From an uncultured Clostridia bacterium (GTDB taxonomy: Bacteria; Bacillota; Clostridia; UBA1381): 64,000 bases of DNA. Under the pieces are notes generated by a model, which saw only the letters and a list, made by a program, of their open reading frames with translations, searched no databases and was not told where the DNA came from. This document shows, one piece after another, positions 17,200 to 25,794 of the stretch; position 1 is the stretch's first letter; every line of letters begins with the position of its first letter. Made by a program: the position numbers and the translations under genes. The stretch is taken from the NCBI GenBank assembly GCA_944392335.1, contig CALXWJ010000097.1:1-64000 (forward strand), read 5' to 3'.

Positions 17200-17959
17200 G
17201 GTAAAAAAGACCGCATTTGTAACAGGAGGCGGAACAGGAATAGGCAGCGGTATTGTAAAAGAGCTTGCAAAAGCAGGGTATGATGTTGCTTTTTCATATT
17301 GTACAAGCGAGCAAGGAGCAGAGAAAACCGCTGCCGAGTCAAAAAAGTACGGCGGCAGGGTTTTTGCGGTTCGTGCGGATGTGAGCAAAATCGAGGATAT
17401 TCAAAGGATGTTTGATGAAGTTGAAGCAAAATTTTCAAAGCTTGATTTATTTGTAAACAATGCCGGAATAACGGAAAAGTCGGATTTTTTGCATACTGCC
17501 CCGGAGCTTTTCGATAGAATTTGCGGTGTGGATTATAAGGGCGCGTTCTTTTGCATACAACGTGCCGGACAGATAATGGCGGATAAGGGTATAAAGGGAA
17601 GTATTGTTCTGGTTTCTTCAAATAATGCCGTAGCCCATTTTGCAGATGTTGCCGTTTACGCTTCCGCAAAGGCAGCTGCCGGAAAAATGGCGGAGCATGC
17701 AGCAATAGAGCTTGCAAAATACGGAATACGGGTCAACATTATTGCGCCGGGCTGGACAGATACCGGAGCATCAAGGCTTGATGAGAAGGAAGAAACCTAT
17801 TATAAGATCCCATTAAAGAAATGGACGACCGTTGAGGAAATAGGAAAGGCAATTGTCTTTTTGGCATCCGACGCCGCAGCGTCAATTACCGGCACAACCA
17901 TGCTGATAGATAACGGAGCTTGTCTTGTTTCGGATAAGCGCGAGCGATATGGTTATTAG
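17189..17959 (+). CDS. Short-chain dehydrogenase/reductase
   Basis: The 256-residue SDR has the cofactor motif TGGGTGIGSG, NNAG (VNNAGITEK), catalytic Ser in VLVSSNNA and the Tyr-Lys pair in YASAKAA. The start at 17189 follows GGAG by 4 bases and overlaps the upstream gene. In this operon it may oxidise a sugar, or act like KduD on a diketo-deoxy acid from pectin breakdown; the sequence alone does not decide. The upstream frame extension of 31 residues covers the end of the previous gene and is not used. Confidence 0.88.
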   Translation: MDGKVKKTAFVTGGGTGIGSGIVKELAKAGYDVAFSYCTSEQGAEKTAAESKKYGGRVFAVRADVSKIEDIQRMFDEVEAKFSKLDLFVNNAGITEKSDFLHTAPELFDRICGVDYKGAFFCIQRAGQIMADKGIKGSIVLVSSNNAVAHFADVAVYASAKAAAGKMAEHAAIELAKYGIRVNIIAPGWTDTGASRLDEKEETYYKIPLKKWTTVEEIGKAIVFLASDAAASITGTTMLIDNGACLVSDKRERYGY

Positions 17960-17972
17960 GAGGAATATTAAA

Positions 17973-18626
17973 ATGCGGGACGATATTATAAATGCTGTTT
18001 TAAAACATAAAATAATTGTTATTGTACGAGGGGTCGAACAGGATAAGCTTATCCCCCTTGCCGAGGCAATGCAAAAGGGCGGTATCAGACTGCTTGAGAT
18101 CACATTCAGCCAAGATAAAAGGGTAAGTGATGAGCAGACCGCGGCAAATATAAGGGCATTAAAACAGCATTTCGGCGGGGATATGTATATAGGAGCAGGA
18201 ACCGTGCTTACGGAAAAACAGGTTGAAATGACAAAGCAGTCCGGCGGAGAGTTTATTATTTCACCGGATACCGCGCCTGAGGTAATTAAGAGAACCAAGG
18301 CTCTTGAAATGGTGTCGATGCCCGGAGCATATACTCCGAGTGAAATAAGGCTTGCCCAAAAATCCGGTGCGGATTTTGTGAAGATCTTCCCGGCGGTAAA
18401 TCTTGGTGCGGAATATATAAAGGCGGTAGTGGCGCCGTTATCCGATATAAAATTACTGGCTGTCGGCGGAATAAACGATAAAAACATGAAGGAGTATCTT
18501 GGTGCGGGAGTATGCGGCTTTGGTATCGGCAGCAGCATCGTTGATAAAAAATTGATCGAAAATAAAAATTTTAAAGCAATAACAGAGCTTGCAAAACAAT
18601 ATACATCATTAATATTAGAGGGTTGA
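17973..18626 (+). CDS. KDPG/KDPGal-type bifunctional aldolase
   Basis: The 217-residue class I aldolase has IVIVRGVE at the start, the catalytic Glu in LLEITFS and the Schiff-base Lys in DFVKIFPA. It cleaves 2-keto-3-deoxy-6-phospho-gluconate or -galactonate to pyruvate and glyceraldehyde 3-phosphate. The start is set by TTAGGAGG 9 bases upstream of 17973. The next gene, a DgoK-type kinase, would supply its substrate, so KDPGal cleavage (DgoA role) is favoured. Confidence 0.9.
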   Translation: MRDDIINAVLKHKIIVIVRGVEQDKLIPLAEAMQKGGIRLLEITFSQDKRVSDEQTAANIRALKQHFGGDMYIGAGTVLTEKQVEMTKQSGGEFIISPDTAPEVIKRTKALEMVSMPGAYTPSEIRLAQKSGADFVKIFPAVNLGAEYIKAVVAPLSDIKLLAVGGINDKNMKEYLGAGVCGFGIGSSIVDKKLIENKNFKAITELAKQYTSLILEG

Positions 18627-18627
18627 T

Positions 18628-19563
18628 ATGAAAAGTTATATTACAATAGACGGCGGTACAACAAATACGAGAATTAATCTGGTGAGAGATGGTAAAATAG
18701 AAAAAACGATTAAAAAATCCATAGGAGCAAGGGTTGGAATAGAAAATAAAGAAATCCTCAAAAGTGAAATAAAAAAGGCGGTCAATGAAATTACAAAAGA
18801 TCAAGCAGACAGGATCGACAGGATTCTTGCCTCCGGCATGATAACCTCAGAATTCGGATTGTATGATCTTCCTCATATTTTGGCGCCGGCGGGAATAGAA
18901 CATCTGCACAACGGGATGAAGGAAACTGTTTTGCCGGAAATAACAAATATTCCTTTTGCGTTTATTCCGGGGGTAAAAATCTCAGATGGGAGTCTTGAAA
19001 ATACCGACATAATGAGAGGCGAGGAAACAGAGATCATCGGACTGACCGAAAATCTTCAAAGCGGCTGCATGTATATATTGCCCGGATCGCATTCCAAGCT
19101 TATCGAAACAGACGACCGCGGACGGATAATAAGCTTTGTCACGGCGCTTACCGGTGAAATGATCTTTACACTTTCTCAGAACACCATTTTAAAGGACGCC
19201 GTTGATCTTTCGCAAACGGAAATTGATGAGGAATATCTGATAAAGGGATATGAATACTGTGAAGAAAAAGAGATAAATTTTGCTCTGTTCAAAACAAGGA
19301 TATTAAAAAATATCTTTTTGTGCACCGATAGAGAGATATACAGTTTCTTTCTGGGAGTTGTTCTGCGCGGTGAAATAAAGGAAATCATTAAGTCGAAGGC
19401 ACAGAAAATTGTTATAGGCGGCAAAGCACAGATAAAAAATGCAACTGCAATACTTTTGCGCAGCTTATGCGGCAAAGAGACGGTTTGTGTCTGCGATGAA
19501 AGGGTGAATACAGCACCGTCGCTGGGAGCAATCAAAATATATGAATACACCGACGGCAGATAA
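18628..19563 (+). CDS. dgoK: 2-dehydro-3-deoxygalactonokinase
   Basis: The 311-residue protein belongs to the DgoK family of the ASKHA fold. It has the N-terminal phosphate motif DGGTTNTRINLV and the family segments ILASGMITSEFGLYD, MRGEETEIIG and LPGSHSKLIETD. It phosphorylates 2-keto-3-deoxygalactonate for the aldolase encoded just upstream. It starts one base after the stop of the aldolase gene, so the two are tightly coupled. Confidence 0.9.
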   Translation: MKSYITIDGGTTNTRINLVRDGKIEKTIKKSIGARVGIENKEILKSEIKKAVNEITKDQADRIDRILASGMITSEFGLYDLPHILAPAGIEHLHNGMKETVLPEITNIPFAFIPGVKISDGSLENTDIMRGEETEIIGLTENLQSGCMYILPGSHSKLIETDDRGRIISFVTALTGEMIFTLSQNTILKDAVDLSQTEIDEEYLIKGYEYCEEKEINFALFKTRILKNIFLCTDREIYSFFLGVVLRGEIKEIIKSKAQKIVIGGKAQIKNATAILLRSLCGKETVCVCDERVNTAPSLGAIKIYEYTDGR

Positions 19564-19598
19564 AAGTCTTATAATTGATGGATCGGAGGATGGGTATC

Positions 19599-21836
19599 AT
19601 GACAGAAAAGGAAACAAATTATACAGTCTTTTTAAACGGCAGGAAACAGAGAATTGAAACGGCATTGATAAAACCTGTCCCGTATAATTGTGAAAAAGTT
19701 CAGGAATTTGTTATATGTAAATATACAAAGGATTCACTTCTTGAAATAAAGAGCAAAAAAAATATCGGCAAGGTAACAATACGTCCGCTGTCGGCGAATA
19801 TAAAGTATTCGTTTGATGAGCATACAATAAAAATACAATTGCCGAGGCCTCTTAATTTTTCCGTGGAGATAAACGGTACTGCACAGGATAATATTTTGAT
19901 ATTTGCCTCAGAGGAGAAAGAATATGACTTTGACGGATTAAATGTTATTCATTTGACTGAAAACTGCAAAAAAGACAGGATTTTGATCGACAGAGATAAT
20001 ACCGCATTATTTATTGATGATGATGTGTGCGTAAACTCAAAAATAGAGGTCAATGCCTGCAGGAATATAAAAATATGCGGAAATGGAATTATTACTCAGT
20101 CAGGTGTTACAAACAATAAATATCGTATATGCGTGGATGTATTAGGGTGTGAAAACGTATCGATTGAGGATATAACTATAACGGAAAGTTTGTTTTGGTG
20201 TCTTAGAGTATTCGGATGTGACAACGTACATATCAAAAATGTAAAAATCATAGGATACAGAGGAAATAACGACGGTATTGATGTATGCGGATCAAGAAAT
20301 GTTGAAGTTGACGGCGCATTCATAAGGACATGGGATGACAGTTTTGTCGTAAAGGCTGTTGATGAGAGAGACAAAAAAAGTATTCATTATGTTGTCGAAG
20401 GTTCAAAAACAGATATGACAAAAGCATTCGAGCGTGTCGGTGATGTGTATAACATTCTTTTTAAAAACAGCACGTTATGGAATGATTTTGCAAGACCCAT
20501 AGAAATCGGAGTTTCATTAAGAGCGGATAGGGTGTATAATATACGCTATGAAAATATTGATATTATACACAGTACCACAGGTTATCCGCTTATGGGAGCG
20601 CATCACGGAGACCGTGCCGAGGTGTATGACGTTACATTTGAGGATATTCGTGTTGAGGATGCACCCGGAGCGCAGTTGTTTGATTTCAGAATAACTGATT
20701 CAGAGTGGAGTACCGATGATAAAAAGGGAAGTATGCATGATTTCTTTTTTAAGAATATAAAGCTGATAGGCAGACCGGGTATCGATATTCTGCCGGAGGC
20801 GTCCCGTCTTGAGGGATATTCCGAAGAACACGGAATAAGAAACTTTTGTTTTGAGGATATAGAGCTTCTGGGGGAAACGGCTCAAAACGCACAGCAGCTA
20901 AATTTAAATATAATGGATCACGTGCATGATATCACTTTTAAGGGCGGCCGGAACAAAAAATGTATATCGGTCGTAACAACGGCGATCAGACAAACGGATG
21001 AGCCTGTATTAAAAGAGGATGGGAATTTTGAGATCGGCATATTGATGGAGCTTGAAAACAAATCAAGCAAAAAAACCGAGGGAGAGGTATATATAAAGGC
21101 GTCGCCCAGGAATTCAGGTGAAATAAAAAGTCGGACAGTGTTTGAGCTTATGCCGGGAGAAAGAAAAGAATATACCTTTAAAGGTGTATTCCCGCCGGGA
21201 AAACACTGCCTTTGTGCGGAGTCTGAGAATATCGGAGTGAGATCCTCAAAACTTCTCATCGATCTGCCATGGTATATGACCGGGAGTATAGACTCTGCAT
21301 ATCCGCTTTATTTTACAAATTATTATAATGACACAAGACCTCCTGTTTACATGTCGGTTAAAGATGGTATTCTTACATTGAAATCAGATATCATAAAAAA
21401 CGGAAAGCTTATACTTTACACCGCCAATCCGGTACCTGTAAGAATGAACGAGGTACTTTTCACCGTTGAGGAAACGGATTTCGGGGAAGCCCCGGCTCTG
21501 GTCATGGAAAAGGACGGACCCGTGAGTGCTCCTCAGCTTAGATGCCCTGCGGAAATAACCTATGTATTTCATAATGAGCCTAAGGTAGAAAAAATAAATA
21601 AAATCGATATACCGGCAAACGCGGACGGTATTTACTCCGCCGCTTTGTCAGACATTGGTATAGATGGTGCAGGAAATGAATTTCTCGCGGAAATCCGGGT
21701 AAAGGATAAGGAAAGTGAAAAATACAGGTATGCGTATACGCTGGGACATTCTGTCTGGCCGGAGCAGTTAAGTCACATGTTTATAAAGGTGATAAAGAAT
21801 AAAGATATATCTGGTGAAAAAGCAAGAAGAAAATAA
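19599..21836 (+). CDS. GH28-like right-handed beta-helix glycoside hydrolase
   Basis: The 745-residue protein has a central parallel beta-helix (about 110-440) with short repeats of the type CENVSIEDITITES. The GH28 catalytic region is visible as NNDGIDVCGS and RTWDDSFVVKA, supplying the Asp and Asp-Asp residues. An N-terminal beta domain (1-110) and a C-terminal region of about 250 residues flank it. No signal peptide is present, so it probably acts on imported oligosaccharides in the cytoplasm. GGAGG lies 10 bases before the ATG at 19599. It closes the sugar-acid operon, suggesting release of the acid or neutral sugar that the operon catabolises. Polygalacturonase or rhamnogalacturonase activity is a family-level guess. 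Confidence 0.8.
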   Translation: MTEKETNYTVFLNGRKQRIETALIKPVPYNCEKVQEFVICKYTKDSLLEIKSKKNIGKVTIRPLSANIKYSFDEHTIKIQLPRPLNFSVEINGTAQDNILIFASEEKEYDFDGLNVIHLTENCKKDRILIDRDNTALFIDDDVCVNSKIEVNACRNIKICGNGIITQSGVTNNKYRICVDVLGCENVSIEDITITESLFWCLRVFGCDNVHIKNVKIIGYRGNNDGIDVCGSRNVEVDGAFIRTWDDSFVVKAVDERDKKSIHYVVEGSKTDMTKAFERVGDVYNILFKNSTLWNDFARPIEIGVSLRADRVYNIRYENIDIIHSTTGYPLMGAHHGDRAEVYDVTFEDIRVEDAPGAQLFDFRITDSEWSTDDKKGSMHDFFFKNIKLIGRPGIDILPEASRLEGYSEEHGIRNFCFEDIELLGETAQNAQQLNLNIMDHVHDITFKGGRNKKCISVVTTAIRQTDEPVLKEDGNFEIGILMELENKSSKKTEGEVYIKASPRNSGEIKSRTVFELMPGERKEYTFKGVFPPGKHCLCAESENIGVRSSKLLIDLPWYMTGSIDSAYPLYFTNYYNDTRPPVYMSVKDGILTLKSDIIKNGKLILYTANPVPVRMNEVLFTVEETDFGEAPALVMEKDGPVSAPQLRCPAEITYVFHNEPKVEKINKIDIPANADGIYSAALSDIGIDGAGNEFLAEIRVKDKESEKYRYAYTLGHSVWPEQLSHMFIKVIKNKDISGEKARRK

Positions 21837-21880
21837 TTTTTCTTAAAATTCAGCGGTTAAATATGTATTTTCGTTGAGGT

Positions 21881-22024
21881 ATAACCTAAGCAAAGATGCC
21901 CCCGCCGTAATCGGCGGCGGGTTTCATATTTGTAATCGGTTAGAGTATATTCTCCCGCTGATTACAGCACAGTTATGCTGAGCTTTTGTCATAGTTTGAA
22001 TGACGGGACAAGCCTTTATTGAAT
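21881..22024 (+). repeat. Dispersed structured repeat, copy B (about 144 nt)
   Basis: This copy lies between the convergent ends of the GH28-like and amidohydrolase genes. Hairpin 1 is a perfect 7-bp stem CCCGCCG (21901-21907) with CGGCGGG (21915-21921) around loop TAATCGG. Hairpin 2 pairs TGTAATCGG (21931-21939) with CTGATTACA (21958-21966), one position being G.U on the plus strand. Hairpin 3 pairs TTGTC with GACAA around TTTGAAT. It ends with CCTTTATTGAAT, like the other copies. Confidence 0.85.
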
Positions 22025-22029
22025 TTATT

Positions 22030-22848
22030 TCAGTGAGTATCGGAGTTTTTAAAAAGATCAGAATACTGCCCGTAAAAAGACACAAAATTATTGTACAAAA
22101 CATTTTCTGTGACATTATCGGGTAATTTCAAATCCATTATATTTTTGAGTTCACTCTCATGATCCCACATAGGGAAATCGGTTGCAAAGAAAATGTGACT
22201 GTTATCAAAAGTATCAAATCCTTTTTTTGCTTGTTCAAGCCCCTGAAATCCCATTGTGCTGCTTGTATCAAAGTACATATTGGGAAGGTTTAATACATCT
22301 CTTGCAATGTCCCACTGGCTCCAGCCTCCGAAATGAGCTCCGATGATATTTAATTTGGGAAATTTTTTTGCGATATCTGCAATTTTTTCCGGGTGAGAAT
22401 AACCGTAGCGGTAATCGCCTGCATGTGTCAAAACAAACATATTTAATTGTATTAAGGTGTCGTAAACGGGGAACAGTTCTTTATCATTAAAATCAAATTT
22501 CTGAAAATCAGGGTGTAATTTGATCCCGTGAATACCTGATTTTTTTAATCTTTCAAGCTCGTCTCCATAGTGTTCATAGCCTTTAAACATGGTTCCGAGA
22601 CCTATAAATTCTTTATGTAAATTTACCTGTTCCATAATAAAACTATTTATGCTCTCAACCTGCTGCGGTTTTGTGGCGGTGGAAAACACCAAATATTTTA
22701 AAACCCCTATTTTTTTGCCCGAATCTATTAATACATCGGCAGAACCTTTATTACATATAGGTGTACTGTAAAAATCAGATATCGATTGAACGGCTTTGTC
22801 GGCAATTTTGTCGGGAAATATGTGAGCGTGCGTATCTATAATTTTCAT
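22030..22848 (-). CDS. Amidohydrolase-family (PF04909-like) metal-dependent hydrolase
   Basis: The 272-residue protein starts MKIIDTHAHIFPDKI with the HxH metal motif, has GIKLHPDFQKF, VLTHAGDY, NIIGAHFGGWSQWD and ATDFPMWDHE for the remaining metal and catalytic residues of the TIM-barrel amidohydrolase fold. Relatives hydrolyse or decarboxylate small aromatic or lactone substrates; the actual substrate is unknown. AAAGG precedes the ATG by 8 bases. It follows the acyl-CoA synthetase fusion gene on the same strand and may share its mRNA. Confidence 0.85.
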   Translation of the reverse strand: MKIIDTHAHIFPDKIADKAVQSISDFYSTPICNKGSADVLIDSGKKIGVLKYLVFSTATKPQQVESINSFIMEQVNLHKEFIGLGTMFKGYEHYGDELERLKKSGIHGIKLHPDFQKFDFNDKELFPVYDTLIQLNMFVLTHAGDYRYGYSHPEKIADIAKKFPKLNIIGAHFGGWSQWDIARDVLNLPNMYFDTSSTMGFQGLEQAKKGFDTFDNSHIFFATDFPMWDHESELKNIMDLKLPDNVTENVLYNNFVSFYGQYSDLFKNSDTH

Positions 22849-22916
22849 AATAATGCCTTTCTTAGTATTTATATTTTACTGAATAAATAAAAAATCCATA
22901 ATTAGGTGAGATACCG

Positions 22917-22962
22917 CGGGACTGCAGTCAAAAGATATTTTATCTTTAAAGCAACAGTCCCG
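22917..22962 (-). terminator. Hairpin after the acyl-CoA synthetase gene
   Basis: CGGGACTG and CAGTCCCG form an 8-bp stem just after the stop codon at 22970. There is no T run directly after it on the minus strand, so it may be an attenuator or mRNA end stabiliser and not a full terminator. Confidence 0.35.
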
Positions 22963-22969
22963 TTTCGGA

Positions 22970-25276
22970 TTATTTATTGTTATCTTTTTCTCTTATTTCA
23001 ACACGTCTTATTTTACCGCTTATTGTCTTTGGTAATTCTTCAACAAATTCCACAATTCTCGGATATTTATAAGGAGCGGTGTGTTCTTTTACATAATTTT
23101 GGATTTCCTTTTTCAATGCATCGGAATGTTCCGTTCCTTTTGTAAGAACGATGGTAGCTTTAACTACCTGTCCGCGGATAGGGTCGGGAGCAGGAGTGAT
23201 AGCACATTCCAATACATAGGGCAATTCCATAATAACACTTTCAATTTCAAAAGGTCCGATTCTGTAACCAGAAGATTTGATGACATCATCAATTCTTCCT
23301 ACATACCAAAAATATCCGTCCTCATCTCTCCAAGCCGTGTCGCCCGTATGATATATGTTATTATCATAAACTTCTTTTGTTTTTTCTTCATCGCGATAGT
23401 AGCCAGTAAACAATCCGCATGGAACACCTTTATCAGTTCGGATAACTATTTCCCCTGTTTCTCCGACTCCGGCACTGGTGTTGTCGCCAAGGATTATATC
23501 AACGTCATATAATGGACTGGGCTTACCCATTGAACCGGGCTTAGGTACAGTACCCCTTAAGTTTGCAACGGTAAGTGTTGTCTCGGTTTGCCCGAATCCT
23601 TCCATAAGCTTTAAGCCTGTAGCTTTTTTCCATTGATCATATACCTCGGGATTTAAGGCTTCTCCCGCAACAGTGGCATATTCAATTGATGACAGATCAT
23701 ATTTTGATAAATCTTCTTTAATAAAGAATCTGTACATTGTCGGAGGCGCACAGAAGGTTGTTATATTGTATTTCTTAAACATTGGAAGAATATCATGTGC
23801 ACTAAATTTATCAAAGTCATATGTGAATATAGCAGCCTCACAAAGCCATTGACCGTATAATTTACCCCAGAGCGCTTTACCCCAGCCCGTATCGGATATG
23901 GTGAAGTGAAGACCGTCGGGATTGACATTATGCCAGTATTTTGCCGTAATAAAGTGTCCGAGAGGATATTTATAGTTGTGAGATGCGATTTTTGGATATC
24001 CAGTTGTGCCGGATGTGAAAAACATAAGCATCAGATCGTTGCCGCATGCACTGTCGGAAGTCCTTTCAAACACATCGGAGCAATTGAGCATTTCATCGTT
24101 AAAGTCATGCCAGCCGTCACGTTTTCCGCCTACAATGATTTTTGTTAAAGGTTCACCGTAATTTTTTTCACTCAAATCGACCTGATGTGCAACATCGCCA
24201 TCCGATGTACAAACAATTGCAGAAACACCTGCTGCTTTAAATCTGTAATCAAAGTCGTGTTCAACCAAGAGGTTTGTTGCCGGAATTACAATTGCACCCA
24301 GCTTATGAAGAGCCAATATAGAGAACCAGAATTGATAGTGGCGTTTCAAGACAAGCATAACTCTGTCTCCTTTTTTGATACCAAGAGACTTAAAGTAATT
24401 TGCTGTCATTGATGAATATTTGCTCATGTCGCCGAAGGTAAATCTTCTTTCTTCATGAGTGTTGGAAACATGAAGCATTGCAAGTTTATCCGGACATTTT
24501 TTCGCGAGTTCGTCTACTACGTCAAACGCGAAATTAAAACTGTCTTCATTTACAAATTTAATATCAGTCAATCTGCCGTCTGTATCCTTTGCCGTTTTAA
24601 TAAATTTTTTGTATACGGCGGTCATCGGCTGATCGCTGCGTTTTGCTTCTCTTGTATTTTCGTCCTGTTCGGAAACGGGCTCCGGCAAGGATCCGTCTTC
24701 GTTTAGAACAATCGCATATATCTCAACGTCTTCGCCGTCCAAAGCAACAAGTCCGTGAGGCGTACGGCTGTTATAATAGATGGAATCTCCAGGATTAAGT
24801 ATTTCCGTATTATTGCCCACAACAGCCTTGAGCTTGCCGCTTATAACAATATCAAATTCCTGACCTGCATGGCTTGTGCATTTTGCTGGCAGCTGTTCAT
24901 CTTCTTTTGAATAAGGGATTTTTACTCTGAAAGGCTCAGCAAGCTTATTCTTAAATAACGGAGCAAGATTTTTGTAAGTAAAACCTGCGCCTCTTGTAAT
25001 AGGGAGGCCGCCGCCGCTTCTTGTTACTTCGTAGCTTGACAGTGTAGGACTGGAACCTTGAAGAAGGTCTGTCGGGTCTACATTAAAGCATTTGGCACAT
25101 TTATAAATAAACGTAAAACTGAAATCCTTTGTGCCTGATTCGTATTCACGATAGTCTGCTACAGATACTTCAACGTTTTTCGCCATTGACTCTTCCGAAA
25201 TACCTAATATTTCACGCATATTTTTAATTCTTTGTGCAACTTCCCAAAGCTGTTGTTTCAGTGTTTCACCTTGCAT
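22970..25276 (-). CDS. XRE-cupin-AMP-forming acyl-CoA synthetase fusion
   Basis: The 768-residue protein joins three parts: an XRE-type helix-turn-helix (about 8-66), a cupin (about 105-185, with HAGQEFDIVISG and YYNSRTPHGL) and a full acyl-CoA synthetase (about 235-765). The enzyme motifs are FFTSGTTGYPK, GFGQTETT, YHTGDTAWRDEDGYFWYVGR and the C-terminal Lys in PKTISGKIRR, so it should be catalytically active. It should activate a carboxylic acid to its CoA ester through an adenylate. The HTH-cupin pair normally forms a regulator, so the fusion may sense its own acid. AGGAGG-like GGAGGTAATT lies before the ATG. A T-box leader precedes it, which is unusual for this family. Confidence 0.85.
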   Translation of the reverse strand: MQGETLKQQLWEVAQRIKNMREILGISEESMAKNVEVSVADYREYESGTKDFSFTFIYKCAKCFNVDPTDLLQGSSPTLSSYEVTRSGGGLPITRGAGFTYKNLAPLFKNKLAEPFRVKIPYSKEDEQLPAKCTSHAGQEFDIVISGKLKAVVGNNTEILNPGDSIYYNSRTPHGLVALDGEDVEIYAIVLNEDGSLPEPVSEQDENTREAKRSDQPMTAVYKKFIKTAKDTDGRLTDIKFVNEDSFNFAFDVVDELAKKCPDKLAMLHVSNTHEERRFTFGDMSKYSSMTANYFKSLGIKKGDRVMLVLKRHYQFWFSILALHKLGAIVIPATNLLVEHDFDYRFKAAGVSAIVCTSDGDVAHQVDLSEKNYGEPLTKIIVGGKRDGWHDFNDEMLNCSDVFERTSDSACGNDLMLMFFTSGTTGYPKIASHNYKYPLGHFITAKYWHNVNPDGLHFTISDTGWGKALWGKLYGQWLCEAAIFTYDFDKFSAHDILPMFKKYNITTFCAPPTMYRFFIKEDLSKYDLSSIEYATVAGEALNPEVYDQWKKATGLKLMEGFGQTETTLTVANLRGTVPKPGSMGKPSPLYDVDIILGDNTSAGVGETGEIVIRTDKGVPCGLFTGYYRDEEKTKEVYDNNIYHTGDTAWRDEDGYFWYVGRIDDVIKSSGYRIGPFEIESVIMELPYVLECAITPAPDPIRGQVVKATIVLTKGTEHSDALKKEIQNYVKEHTAPYKYPRIVEFVEELPKTISGKIRRVEIREKDNNK

Positions 25277-25334
25277 TTTAAATTACCTCCATAAATTAAA
25301 AATTTACAAGCTGTTTTCAGATCAAGCTAAATAA

Positions 25335-25614
25335 TAAAAAAACCGTCTCAAGAAAAACATCTTGAGACGGAATATAATATCCCGCGGTACCACTCAAATT
25401 GCGTATTACTACGCCACTCATAGACTCTAACAAGTCCCTTGCCTTAACGTTGCAAACTCACGGAAGGAATCTACTGACCATATGGCTTTCGGACCTTCAG
25501 CTCGGAAGTGATAGGTTTTTGAATAACCGTACCATTGGCTCGCAGCAACCGCCAACTCTCTCAAGGCGTAATTATTCAACCGTCTTCGTCACAGCTTTTA
25601 TTTATTCAATTATT
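25335..25614 (-). ncRNA. T-box riboswitch leader
   Basis: On the minus strand the leader starts near 25614 and ends in an intrinsic terminator (CCGTCTCAAG with CTTGAGACGG, 25371-25343, then seven T). Before it stands the T-box GAGTGGTACCGCGG (about 25397-25384), whose TGGT would pair with the tRNA end ACCA. Further upstream are the stem I landmarks GACGAAGACGG, TTGAGAGAGTTGG and GGTTGCTGCGAGCC and the stem II/III segment CAGTAGATTCCTTCCGTGAG. The specifier is not certain: TTC (Phe) fits the loop best, AAA (Lys) is the alternative. It controls the acyl-CoA synthetase fusion gene at 25276. Confidence 0.9.
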
Positions 25615-25620
25615 ATTGTA

Positions 25621-25649
25621 ATAATAACACATTAATTTTTAAATGTCAA
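25621..25649 (-). promoter_or_regulatory. Promoter of the T-box transcript
   Basis: On the minus strand a perfect TTGACA (25649-25644) and TATTAT (25626-25621) are 17 bases apart, just upstream of the leader. Confidence 0.75.
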
Positions 25650-25745
25650 TGGGATTTATAAAAAATAATATTATTTTGGTAATGATGTTGTCATTATTTA
25701 GGAATAAATAAATTTAAATGTAAATTTTGAATAAAAGTGTCAATA

Positions 25746-25779
25746 TAAAAATACTGCCGCACAGAATATGCAGCAGTAT
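25746..25779 (-). terminator. Terminator of fba
   Basis: On the minus strand ATACTGCTGC and GCGGCAGTAT pair (one G.U) and are followed by TTTTT. It lies 16 bases after the fba stop. Confidence 0.8.
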
Positions 25780-25794
25780 CTATACACATTTATT

